Shown here: piece after piece, positions 9,504-16,967 of the stretch
Position numbering within the stretch: position 1 is the first letter of the stretch
Layout of the letters: each line of letters starts with the position of its first letter
Assembly: GCF_000296405.1 (NCBI RefSeq)
Contig: NZ_JH815193.1
Coordinates: 83,170 to 147,169, forward strand
Origin: Corynebacterium otitidis ATCC 51513
GTDB taxonomy: Bacteria; Actinomycetota; Actinomycetes; Mycobacteriales; Mycobacteriaceae
Reading direction: 5' to 3'
Length of the DNA: 64,000 nt
Translations under genes and position numbers: made by a program
The notes under the pieces: generated by a model
What the model saw: only the letters and a program-made list of their open reading frames with translations
What the model was told of the DNA's origin: nothing
Database searches by the model: none

Positions 9504-10535
9504 GTGACTACCTCGCGCACCCTGTGCCTCGCGCCGGCCGCCGCGCTGCTCGCCGCGGCGCTGACGGCCTGCGGCGGCGGGCCCGCCGAGGAGGCGGCCC
9601 AGCCCGTCGGCAACGCCACCCCGGCCCCCTCGCCCGCCGCCGAGGATCCCGCCGGCGACGTCGTCGACCTGCCCGAGGCCGTCGGCGGCGCCCTCGACCT
9701 CGTCGCCGCGGGCGAGCGCCTCGCCGTGCTCGGCGAGTCGGGCCTCGCGGTCGGCACCCCCGACGAGTTCCGCTCCGGCGAGCCCGAGGTCTACGAGACC
9801 GGGGAGGGCTGCGGGCAGCTCTCCGCCCGCGGCGCGACCGTCGCCGTCGCCTGCGGCGAGACCGCCCTTATCCTCGACGCCGACTCCGGCGAGGAACCCC
9901 GCCGCGTCGAGCTCGACGCCGCCCACCCCGCTACGAGCGCGGTGGTGACCGGCGACGGGCGGCTCGTCACCGCGAACGACTCGGACGACGAGGTCGCCGT
10001 CTACCGCGACGCCAAGGGCGGGAGCCCCACCGACGTCATCGAGGTCGAGGCCCCCACCGACCGGCTCGTCGCGGTTGCCAACCACGACGGCCCGGACGGG
10101 GTGGTGCGCGTCTGGCGGGAGGACAGCACGATCCAGAACGTCGATCTCGAGGGCTCCCGCGAGGGCGGGCGGCTGCGCGTCGGGCTCGGCGTGGGCGAGG
10201 CCTCCCCCGGCGGCAGCGGCGTCATCGTCGCCTCCGACACCGCCGGCGACCAGGTCGCGATCTACACCTCGGCGGGCGTGGTGCGCCTCCAACAGACCTC
10301 GCCGGTCGCCGAGTCGCCCTGGGGCGTGGCGTTCGACTCGTCCCGCGGGCTCGCGCTCGTCGCCTCGACGAAGGAGAACGTGCTCCAGGGCTACTCGGTT
10401 GCCACCGGCGTGCCGGAGCTCGAGGCCGAGGCCCCGACCATCGCTAACGTGCGCTCGGTCGCGGCGACCGAGTCGGGCGAGATCGCGCTCGTCGCGGACG
10501 CCGGCGGGCAGCTCCAGCTCATCGACGAGCTCTAG
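9504..10535 (+). CDS. Secreted lipoprotein, predicted beta-propeller fold
   Basis: A 343-residue product with a lipoprotein signal peptide: positively charged N-terminus, hydrophobic core and lipobox LTAC with Cys at residue 23. Mature protein would be anchored outside the membrane. The rest alternates short beta-like segments with repeated patterns such as AVAC..., [14 protein letters not shown] and [15 protein letters not shown], resembling WD40/YVTN-type propeller repeats. No catalytic residues are recognised and function is unknown. The GTG start follows TAGAAT (9491-9496) by 7 nt, suggesting a leaderless transcript. It precedes pyrD with 130 nt between. A GTGCC/GGCAC hairpin (10549-10574) follows it. 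Confidence 0.8.
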   Translation: MTTSRTLCLAPAAALLAAALTACGGGPAEEAAQPVGNATPAPSPAAEDPAGDVVDLPEAVGGALDLVAAGERLAVLGESGLAVGTPDEFRSGEPEVYETGEGCGQLSARGATVAVACGETALILDADSGEEPRRVELDAAHPATSAVVTGDGRLVTANDSDDEVAVYRDAKGGSPTDVIEVEAPTDRLVAVANHDGPDGVVRVWREDSTIQNVDLEGSREGGRLRVGLGVGEASPGGSGVIVASDTAGDQVAIYTSAGVVRLQQTSPVAESPWGVAFDSSRGLALVASTKENVLQGYSVATGVPELEAEAPTIANVRSVAATESGEIALVADAGGQLQLIDEL

Positions 10536-10665
10536 CAAAGGCGCGATTGTGCCGCGCCCGGGCGGCGGTGGCACGATAAGACCGACCTACCGGTTCGGTT
10601 GAGCGAACAACCAGACGACGGCGCCGCGGCCCTTGAAACCGGCTGGCGACGCGAGGAGGACGACC

Positions 10666-11769
10666 ATGGGCATTCGGCGCGGGGCATATCAGCTTCTCCT
10701 CAAGGGGCTCTTCCGCATCAAGCCCGAGCGGATCCACGGCATGGTCACCGACCTGCTGCGCGTCGCGCAGCTCGTTCCGGTCATCAGCCGCTCGCTCGGC
10801 GCGATCTTCCCCGTCAAGGACTCGATCCTCAGCCAGGAGATCTTCGGGGTGACCTTCCCCCGGCCGCTGGGGTTGGCCGCGGGATTCGACAAGGACGCCA
10901 CCGCCCCGGACGTGTGGACGCCCGCGGGCTTTGGCTTCGCGGAGCTCGGCACGGTCACCGCCTCCCCGCAGGCCGGCAACCCCTACCCCAGGCTTTTCCG
11001 GCTGCGCGCCGACCGGGCACTGCTCAACCGGATGGGCTTCAACAACCCGGGCGCGGCGGAGGTCGCGACGAATATCCGGCGCCGCAACTTCGACGACGTC
11101 ATCGGCATCAACATCGGCAAGACGAAGGTCGTGCCCCTCGAGCACGCGGTGCAGGACTACCAGCGCTCCGCGCAGCTGCTCGCGCCGCTGGCCGACTACC
11201 TCGTCATCAACGTCTCCTCGCCGAACACGCCCGGCCTGCGCGACCTGCAGGCCGTCGACGAGCTGCGCCGCATCGTCTCCGGCGTCCTAGAGGTCGTCAC
11301 CGACTGCCCGGTGCTCGTGAAGATCGCCCCGGACCTGAGCGACGACGACATCGACGAGATCGCGGACTTCGCCCTCGAATCCGACATCGACGGGATCGTC
11401 GCGACGAACACCACCATCTCTAGGGAGGGGCTCACGACGCCCGCCAAGCAGGTCGAGGCGCTCGGCGCGGGCGGGATCTCCGGGCCGCCGGTCGCGGCGC
11501 GCTCCCTCGAGGTGCTCAAGCGCATCCGGCGCCGCGTCGGCGACGAGCTCGTGCTCGTCTCCGTCGGCGGCATCGAGACGCCCGAGCAGGCCTGGGAGCG
11601 CGTCGCCGCGGGCGCGTCGCTGCTGCAGGGCTACACGGGCATGATCTACGGCGGCGCGGACTGGATCCGCGACATCCACCGCGGGCTCGCCGCGGAGCTG
11701 CGCCGGCAGGGCTTCTCCAACATCTCCGAGGCCGTCGGCTGCGAGCGGCCCTGGATCGGCGAGGACTAG
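10666..11769 (+). CDS. pyrD: Dihydroorotate dehydrogenase (quinone), class 2
   Basis: Oxidises dihydroorotate to orotate with FMN and membrane quinone, the fourth step of pyrimidine synthesis. The 367-residue protein has the N-terminal membrane-association helix of class 2 enzymes (about 1-40). FMN-barrel motifs follow: [10 protein letters not shown] (about 68-77), [19 protein letters not shown], the active-site Ser in [22 protein letters not shown] and [12 protein letters not shown]. The ATG at 10666 is chosen because AGGAGGA lies 6 nt upstream (10654-10660); an in-frame TTG at 10633 lacks such a site. It is convergent with the YbhB gene. Confidence 0.96.
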   Translation: MGIRRGAYQLLLKGLFRIKPERIHGMVTDLLRVAQLVPVISRSLGAIFPVKDSILSQEIFGVTFPRPLGLAAGFDKDATAPDVWTPAGFGFAELGTVTASPQAGNPYPRLFRLRADRALLNRMGFNNPGAAEVATNIRRRNFDDVIGINIGKTKVVPLEHAVQDYQRSAQLLAPLADYLVINVSSPNTPGLRDLQAVDELRRIVSGVLEVVTDCPVLVKIAPDLSDDDIDEIADFALESDIDGIVATNTTISREGLTTPAKQVEALGAGGISGPPVAARSLEVLKRIRRRVGDELVLVSVGGIETPEQAWERVAAGASLLQGYTGMIYGGADWIRDIHRGLAAELRRQGFSNISEAVGCERPWIGED

Positions 11770-11828
11770 GCCCCTCTCCTCTTTCCCTCCTCCCCTCCGC
11801 GGGGTCGGAGGCTCCGCGGAGAAAGCAA

Positions 11829-11873
11829 CGACGGCCGCCGCGCGCCCTACCTCGTGGCGCGCGGCGGCCGTCG
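11829..11873. terminator. Hairpin between convergent pyrD and YbhB-like gene
   Basis: A perfect 18-bp inverted repeat (11829-11846 and 11856-11873) with a 9-nt loop lies between two convergent genes. There is no clear U-tract on either side, so it may act as a transcript 3'-end stabiliser or a weak bidirectional terminator. Confidence 0.6.
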
Positions 11874-11934
11874 CCGTCTCGAGGCGTTTGCGGGCCCGCG
11901 GCGGCCCGCCAAAGAGCCGAGGCGTTGTCGCCTC

Positions 11935-12483
11935 TTACTCCTCCTCGTTCTCGTACCAGCCCCACGTGATGGCGCGGGCCAGGGAGTGGAAGTAGAGGTT
12001 GAAGCCCAGCACCGTCGAGGTCGAGCCCTCGGGGATGTCGAGGGTCTCCGTGTCGACGGCGTGGACCGCGACGAGGTAGCGGTGCGGGCCGTGGCCGGCC
12101 GGCGGCTCGGCGCCGTAGTAGTTCGCCTCGCCGGAGTCGCCGGCGAGCGTGCGCACCTTCTCGCCGAGCCCGAGGTCGCCCTCCTTGCCGGCGCCGGCGG
12201 GCAGCTCGGTGACGTCGGCGGGGATGTTGAACGCCGCCCAGTGCCAGTAGCCGGACGCCGTCGGCGCGTCCGGGTCGAAGACGGTCACGGCGAAGGACTT
12301 CGTCTCCTCCGGCGCGCCCGACCACGACAGCTGCGGGGAGACGGACGTGGGCGCCGCCTGCTCGTCGGCGAGCTTCTCGCCCTCGTCGAAGGTCTCGGAG
12401 CGAAGCTCGAAGGAGGGCAGGTCGCCGAGCGGGGCGTAGGGGTCGGGTCCGGGGAAGCGGGGATCGTCTGCGTAAGAAGCCAT
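11935..12483 (-). CDS. YbhB/YbcL family Raf-kinase-inhibitor-like protein
   Basis: A 182-residue PEBP-fold protein of the YbhB/YbcL family. The ligand-binding signature is seen in SWSGAPEETKSFAVTVFDPDAP followed by WHWAAFNIPADV, and a GPHRYLVAVHAVD segment follows. Bacterial members bind phospholipid head groups or small anions, and their cellular role is unsettled. The start at ATG 12483 (MASYADDPRFPG) is preferred over the upstream TTG-type start at 12504 because TACAAC (12496-12491) ends 7 nt before it. It stands alone between pyrD and the tRNA-Leu region. Confidence 0.88.
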   Translation of the reverse strand: MASYADDPRFPGPDPYAPLGDLPSFELRSETFDEGEKLADEQAAPTSVSPQLSWSGAPEETKSFAVTVFDPDAPTASGYWHWAAFNIPADVTELPAGAGKEGDLGLGEKVRTLAGDSGEANYYGAEPPAGHGPHRYLVAVHAVDTETLDIPEGSTSTVLGFNLYFHSLARAITWGWYENEEE

Positions 12484-12735
12484 GGCCCCAGTTGTACTAA
12501 ACAACTCGGCGCGCCACCGCCGGCTTGGCTCACACTCCCCTCGCCCGCCCCGGGCAGGCTCGGAACCGGGCGCTTCCCGCGCCGCCTCGACGCGCCTTCT
12601 CGGAGCGCCGATCGCGCGTGCGCACCGCGCGCGTTTCCAGGCCGTTAAATGCCCGTTTTCCTGGGGATTTGTCCCCTAACACGGCGACCTATACACTGAC
12701 TCCCCGTTGGCGCAGAGGGCGGCAACAAACACCCG

Positions 12736-12821
12736 GCCCGGGTGGCGGAATGGCAGACGCGCTAGCTTGAGGTGCTAGTGTCCTATTAACGGACGTGGGG
12801 GTTCAAGTCCCCCTCCGGGCA
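12736..12821 (+). tRNA. tRNA-Leu (anticodon GAG)
   Basis: An 86-nt class II tRNA with acceptor stem 12736-12742 pairing 12814-12820 (one G-T wobble) and discriminator A at 12821. The D arm includes GGCGGAATGGCAGACG. The anticodon stem CTAGC/GCTAG (12762-12766 and 12774-12778) encloses loop TTGAGGT with GAG at 12769-12771. A long variable arm and a T arm with GTTCAAGTC follow. The 3' CCA is not encoded. GAG reads the CUC and CUU codons, CUC being abundant in these genes. TATACA (12690-12695) upstream is a possible -10 element. Confidence 0.96.
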
Positions 12822-12829
12822 CAACAAAT

Positions 12830-12864
12830 AAGGCCCCGGGGCGATCATCGCCCCGGGGCCTTTT
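12830..12864 (+). terminator. Rho-independent terminator of tRNA-Leu
   Basis: A perfect 16-bp inverted repeat (12830-12845 and 12847-12862) folds into a very stable hairpin followed by TTTT, 9 nt after the tRNA. Its arms contain GGCCCCGGGGC. Confidence 0.92.
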
Positions 12865-12947
12865 CGTATCCGCTCCCCGCCCCGTTGCCGTTTCCTACTC
12901 CGGCGGCCGCGGCCCGCGGCGGGGCCGGGAAGGTAGACTAGGCGGTC

Positions 12948-13565
12948 ATGGCTATTTCTATTCGGGACTTTCGCGACGCCGACCTCGAGCCGCTCATCGA
13001 GCTCCTCGTCGAGGCCTTCGAGCACGACCCCTCGTTCGCCCGCTGGTTCGACATCAGCATCCTCGACGACCACCGGGAGACCCTCGAGCGGCTCTTCCGC
13101 ACCCAGATCACCGCCGACTACCTCACCGCCGGCACGATCGACCTCGCCGTCGACGACGACGACAACCTCGTCGGCGCGGCGCTGTGGCGCCGCCCCGGGG
13201 AGAGCACCAACATCGTCGAGCAGATCAAGACGGTGCCCGAGTACGCCCGCATCTTCGGCCACCACGCCCCCACCGCCCTCTACCGGGAGAAGGTCTACGC
13301 CGACCACCACCCCAAGTACCCGCACTGGTACCTGTGGGTCATCGGCGTCTCCCCGAAGGCGCAGGGCCAGGGCGTGGGCAGCACGCTCCTCGACCACGGC
13401 ATCGAGCGCGGCGGCGACGACGCGCTCTACCTCGAGGCGTCCACGGCGCGCTCCGCGAAGCTCTACCACTCGAAGGGCTTCGAGCCGATGGGCCCCATCG
13501 AGCTCGTCGAGGGCACGACGCCCGAGTTCGGGATGTGGCGCGGCCCCGCCATGCCCGAAGAGTAA
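12948..13565 (+). CDS. GNAT-family N-acetyltransferase
   Basis: A 205-residue single-domain acetyltransferase. Acetyl-CoA motif A is WVIGVSPKAQGQGVGSTLL with the pyrophosphate loop QGQGVG at residues 139-144. Motif B includes YLEASTARSAKLYHSKGFEPMG (about 163-185), which is the usual GNAT C-terminal strand-helix. The substrate is unknown. It has a single GNAT domain, so it is not the double-GNAT mycothiol synthase MshD. TAGACT (12934-12939) ends 8 nt before the ATG, suggesting a leaderless mRNA. The next gene starts 4 nt after its stop, so the two form an operon. Confidence 0.85.
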   Translation: MAISIRDFRDADLEPLIELLVEAFEHDPSFARWFDISILDDHRETLERLFRTQITADYLTAGTIDLAVDDDDNLVGAALWRRPGESTNIVEQIKTVPEYARIFGHHAPTALYREKVYADHHPKYPHWYLWVIGVSPKAQGQGVGSTLLDHGIERGGDDALYLEASTARSAKLYHSKGFEPMGPIELVEGTTPEFGMWRGPAMPEE

Positions 13566-13569
13566 GGCG

Positions 13570-14301
13570 GTGCCGACGACTCACACACACGGCGGAAGCG
13601 CCCGGATCGCGCCGCGCGGGCGCCGCGGCCGGCTGTTGGTCGCCGCGGGGCTCGCGGCGGCGGTCCTGCTCGCCGCCTTCTTTATCGAGGTGCCCAGCCT
13701 CGGGACGCTGCGCGCCTGGGCCGACGACGCGGGAGCCTGGTTCGTCGTCGTCTTCTGGCTCCTCTACGTCGCCATCACCCAGCTACCCGTGCCGCGCACG
13801 ATCCTCACCGTCGCCGCGGGCGTGCTCTTCGGCGTCGCCGAGGGCATCGTCGTCGTGCTCACCGCGACGACGGCCTCGGCGGTGGTCTCCCTCGTGCTCG
13901 TGCGCCGCGTGCTCGGCGGGTGGCTGAGCTCCCGGCTCAAGCACCCCCTGGCCCGCGCCATCGACGAGCGGCTGCGGACCCGCGGCTGGCTCGCGGTCGG
14001 CTCGCTGCGGATGATCGCCGGCGTCCCCTTCGCGCTGATGAACTACGTCGCGGCGCTCACGAGCGTGCGGGTCGTGCCCTTCGCGGTCGCCACGTTCGTC
14101 GGCTCCGCGCCGGGTTCCATCGTCACGGTCGTGCTCGGCGACGCGCTCGGCGGGCGGCCCGACCCGCTGGCGATCGGCCTCACCGTCGTCATCGCGCTCG
14201 TCGGCTTCGCCGGCCTCGCCCTCGACGGCCTTTTGCCCGTCAGGAATCAAGGCTTGACACGCGACGAACGGGAGGGTTCACTGGGTAGTGATCAAGCCTA
14301 A
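13570..14301 (+). CDS. TVP38/TMEM64 (VTT domain) membrane protein
   Basis: A 243-residue integral membrane protein beginning at GTG 13570, 4 nt after the acetyltransferase stop. Hydrophobic segments lie at about residues 23-41, 58-78, 83-108, 138-165 and 200-222. The VTT/SNARE-associated pattern is present in YVAITQLPVPRTILTVAAGVLFG and in RMIAGVPFALMNYVAALTSV. The family has DedA-like relatives proposed to handle lipid carriers, but the role of this member is unknown. The closeness to the GNAT gene suggests co-expression only. Confidence 0.85.
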   Translation: MPTTHTHGGSARIAPRGRRGRLLVAAGLAAAVLLAAFFIEVPSLGTLRAWADDAGAWFVVVFWLLYVAITQLPVPRTILTVAAGVLFGVAEGIVVVLTATTASAVVSLVLVRRVLGGWLSSRLKHPLARAIDERLRTRGWLAVGSLRMIAGVPFALMNYVAALTSVRVVPFAVATFVGSAPGSIVTVVLGDALGGRPDPLAIGLTVVIALVGFAGLALDGLLPVRNQGLTRDEREGSLGSDQA

Positions 14302-14354
14302 GGGCTTGCCGAGACGGGAATGGCGGAGAGAAGCGAATAGAGGGGGTCGGCTCG

Positions 14355-14918
14355 ATGCTCGCGATTCACGCGCGCTACCGGGGCACGGCGACGAGGCGCG
14401 CCGCGCTCGTCGAGGAGAGCGCCAAGGCGCTCTCCCGGATGCCGGGCGTCGGCCGCTTCGAGGAGCTCGGCGTCGAGGACCGCCGCGCCCCCGTCGAGAG
14501 CCCCGAGGCGCTCTGCGACGTCGTCATGGCGCTCATCGCCGACGGCGAGTGGGCGCTCGGCATCGGCATCGCCCCCGGCGACGCGGACGCCACGGGGCTC
14601 GCGACAGCGAGCCTCCCGGAGCGCGCCCGCGCGGGCCACGTCGGCTGCCAGGTCAGCCCCGCCGTCGACAAGTCGGCCACGAAGGCCTCGAACATCGCCG
14701 CCGCGTTCGCGCTGTTGAGCCACGTGCTCAACCGGCGCAGCCCCGAGGGCCGCGAGGCCACGAGCCTCGTGCGGCGCGGCTACACCCAGACCGAGGCCGC
14801 CGAGGCCCTCGGCGTGAGCAAGCAGGCCGTCTCGCAGCGGCTCGCGGCGGCGGGCTGGCGCGCAGAGGCCGCCGGCTGGCAGCTCGCCGTCAACCTCGTC
14901 ACCGAGGCGGCCGCTTAG
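14355..14918 (+). CDS. Unrecognised protein with C-terminal helix-turn-helix
   Basis: A 187-residue protein whose family I do not recognise with certainty. Residues 1-125 form an alpha/beta domain with a weak resemblance to SatD-like proteins (N-terminal strand, Arg/Ala-rich helix, GIGIAP strand). Residues 142-165 (GYTQTEAAEALGVSKQAVSQ onward) are a clear helix-turn-helix of the sigma-70 region 4/XRE type. It therefore probably binds DNA. AGGGGG lies 9 nt before the ATG. It starts 53 nt after the VTT gene and converges on DUF3097 with only 7 nt between stops. Confidence 0.65.
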   Translation: MLAIHARYRGTATRRAALVEESAKALSRMPGVGRFEELGVEDRRAPVESPEALCDVVMALIADGEWALGIGIAPGDADATGLATASLPERARAGHVGCQVSPAVDKSATKASNIAAAFALLSHVLNRRSPEGREATSLVRRGYTQTEAAEALGVSKQAVSQRLAAAGWRAEAAGWQLAVNLVTEAAA

Positions 14919-14925
14919 ACGGCGC

Positions 14926-15768
14926 CTAGAAGTTCTCCTTGGAGAGCTCCGGGGTGGTGACGAAGTCGATGAGGCGCTCCACCGCGCCGACGAGGCTCGC
15001 GTCGAGGTCCTTGATCGTCGAGACCGCCCGGTAGACCCGGCTCCAGCCCTCCTTCGGGTCCGACCAGCCGAGCCGGGCGCACACCCCGGTCTTCCAGTCC
15101 TCGCCGCGCGGCACGTCCGGCCAGGCGCGCATCCCGAGGCGCTCGGGCTTGACCGCCGCCCACACGTCGACGAACGGGTGCCCGGTCACCAGCACGTCCT
15201 CGCCCACCGACGCGGTGAGGCGCTGCTCCTTCGAGCCCTCCACGAGGTGATCGGCGAGCACCCCCGCCCGCCGGCCCGGGCTGGGGCGGAACTCCTCGAG
15301 GCGCTCAGGCAGGTTGTCGAGGCCCTCGAGGTACTCGACGACGATGCCCTCGACACGCAGGTCGTGGCCCCACACCTTCTCGACGATCGCGGCGTCGTGC
15401 ACGCCCTCGACGAAGATCCGGGAGGGCTGCGCGACCCTCGCCTCGAGGTTCTCCACGCGGCGCGAGCCCGAGTTCGAGCGCGTCGGGTGCGCCGGCGCCG
15501 CGGGCGCCGGGCGGGTGAGCGTGACGCGCTTGCCCTGGACGAGGAAGGCGCCGCGGCGCAGCTTGAACAGCCTGGAGTTGCCGCGCCGGTCCTCGAGGCG
15601 CACGAACTCGCCGTCCGGGGTGCGCTCCACGCCGAGCACCGCGCCGACGAAGCCGTCGGCGATGACCTCGGCGACGAGGTCGCGCTCCGCGGGCACCTCC
15701 GGGTACGAGGCGGGCCGGCGGCGCTGGTGGCCCTTGAGGATGTCGCCGGCGTAGGGGTCCACGGCCAC
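14926..15768 (-). CDS. DUF3097 family protein
   Basis: A 280-residue actinobacterial protein of the DUF3097 family. An N-terminal beta-rich domain (about 1-85) with RLFKLRRGAFLVQGKRVTL is followed by a Toprim-like core starting SRIFVEGVHDAAIVEKVWGHDL (about 115-136) with an acidic EGxHD motif and later GVLADHLVEGSKE and VLVTGHPFVDVWAAV. The Toprim resemblance suggests nucleotide or nucleic-acid chemistry, but no activity is established. The GTG start at 15768 is 6 nt downstream of the hemH stop, so it is probably cotranscribed with hemH. Confidence 0.85.
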   Translation of the reverse strand: MAVDPYAGDILKGHQRRRPASYPEVPAERDLVAEVIADGFVGAVLGVERTPDGEFVRLEDRRGNSRLFKLRRGAFLVQGKRVTLTRPAPAAPAHPTRSNSGSRRVENLEARVAQPSRIFVEGVHDAAIVEKVWGHDLRVEGIVVEYLEGLDNLPERLEEFRPSPGRRAGVLADHLVEGSKEQRLTASVGEDVLVTGHPFVDVWAAVKPERLGMRAWPDVPRGEDWKTGVCARLGWSDPKEGWSRVYRAVSTIKDLDASLVGAVERLIDFVTTPELSKENF

Positions 15769-15774
15769 GGCGGG

Positions 15775-16836
15775 CTACTTCGCCCGGCCCCGGAAGACCG
15801 CCGGGCTCGCGATGCCGTCGACGCTGCCGCCGGCCACGGTCACCTCGCCGAGGAACTCGGGCTCGCGGCGGCCCGCGGCCTCCTCGGCGAGGTCGAGGAC
15901 CATCGCCGCGAAGTCCCGCTCGGGGCCCGCGGTGCGGGCCCTCACGTAGGCGATGCCTCGCTCCTCGGCGGCCTCCTTAAGCTCCGTGTCGAGGTCCCAG
16001 ATGACCTCCATGTGGTCGGAGATGAACCCGATCGGGCAGCACACCACCGCCCCGATGTCCTCCTTGTCGGAGAGCTCCTCGAGGTGGTCGACGACGTCCG
16101 GCTCGAGCCACGGGGTCTTCGGGTTGCCCGAGCGCGACTGGTAGACGACGTCGTAGTCCCACACCCCGGCGGCCCTGGCGACGAGCCGGGAGGCCTCGGC
16201 GACCTGCCGGGAGTAGAGGTTCGACTCGAAGGGCGCGCCGGCCTCCTCGTCCGCGGTGAGCGGCACCGAGTGGGCGCTAAAGACCACCGCGGTGCGGCCC
16301 TTCGTCCCGGCGGGCACCTTCGCGATCGCCTCCTTGAGCGACTCGGCCATAAGCCGGACGAAGACCGGGTGGGAGAAGAACTGGCGGATCTTCACGAGCT
16401 CGACGGGCTCAAGCCCCTGCTCGGCGAGGTGGCGCTGGGCGCGCTTGATGTCGTCGTTGTACTGCCCGGTGCCCGAGTAGCCCGCCCACGCGGAGGTTGC
16501 GAACACCACGGCGCGGCGCACGCCGTCGCGCGACATCTGCGCGAGTGTGTCCTCCGCGAAGGGCTTCCAGTTGCGGTTGCCGAAGTAGACCGGCAGCTTC
16601 CAGCCGCGGTTGTCGATCTCGTCCTCGAGGTGGGAGATGATCTCCCGGTTGAGCGCGTTGAGCGGGCTCACCCCGTCGAAGTGATAGTAGTGCTTGCCCA
16701 CAGCCTTGAGCCGCTCGCGGGGGATGTTGCGCCCCCGGGTGACGTTCTCCAGGAAGGGAAGAACCTCGTCGTTGCCCTCCGGGCCGCCGAAGGAGAGGAC
16801 GAGGAGCGCGTCGAAGGGCTGTGAGCTGTCTGCCAT
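15775..16836 (-). CDS. hemH: Coproporphyrin III ferrochelatase
   Basis: Inserts ferrous iron into coproporphyrin III in the coproporphyrin-dependent heme pathway used by actinobacteria (the gene is also called cpfC). The 353-residue soluble protein has the N-terminal LLVLSFGGPEGNDEVLPFLENV (about residues 10-31), the metal-site His in VFSAHSVPL (about 194-202), and CCPIGFISDHMEVIWDLDTEL (about 271-291) with the conserved Glu near the iron site. TAGGCT (16849-16844) ends 7 nt before the ATG, suggesting a leaderless mRNA. DUF3097 follows directly. The product supplies heme for the ctaA/ctaB pathway in this window. Confidence 0.96.
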   Translation of the reverse strand: MADSSQPFDALLVLSFGGPEGNDEVLPFLENVTRGRNIPRERLKAVGKHYYHFDGVSPLNALNREIISHLEDEIDNRGWKLPVYFGNRNWKPFAEDTLAQMSRDGVRRAVVFATSAWAGYSGTGQYNDDIKRAQRHLAEQGLEPVELVKIRQFFSHPVFVRLMAESLKEAIAKVPAGTKGRTAVVFSAHSVPLTADEEAGAPFESNLYSRQVAEASRLVARAAGVWDYDVVYQSRSGNPKTPWLEPDVVDHLEELSDKEDIGAVVCCPIGFISDHMEVIWDLDTELKEAAEERGIAYVRARTAGPERDFAAMVLDLAEEAAGRREPEFLGEVTVAGGSVDGIASPAVFRGRAK

Positions 16837-16902
16837 GGCTGTCAGCCTAGAACGCCGACCGCCGGCCGAGCAAAACGCCGACGCTCCCCCGCCGGGCGCG
16901 CG

Positions 16903-16942
16903 AAAAGCCCGCCCGTACTGGGGTTTCCAGTCTCGGGCGGGC
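16903..16942 (-). terminator. Terminator of NlpC/P60 gene
   Basis: A hairpin with outer arms GCCCGCCCG/CGGGCGGGC (16907-16915 and 16934-16942) and inner arms ACTGG/CCAGT, followed on the minus strand by TTTT. It lies 26 nt past the stop of the NlpC/P60 gene. Confidence 0.85.
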
Positions 16943-16967
16943 GTGTGGTTTCGCGGCTAGGCGGGGC

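Noticed and set aside
12948..13565. The GNAT gene as mycothiol synthase mshD
   Set aside because: MshD has two GNAT domains and about 300 residues; this protein has one domain and 205 residues.
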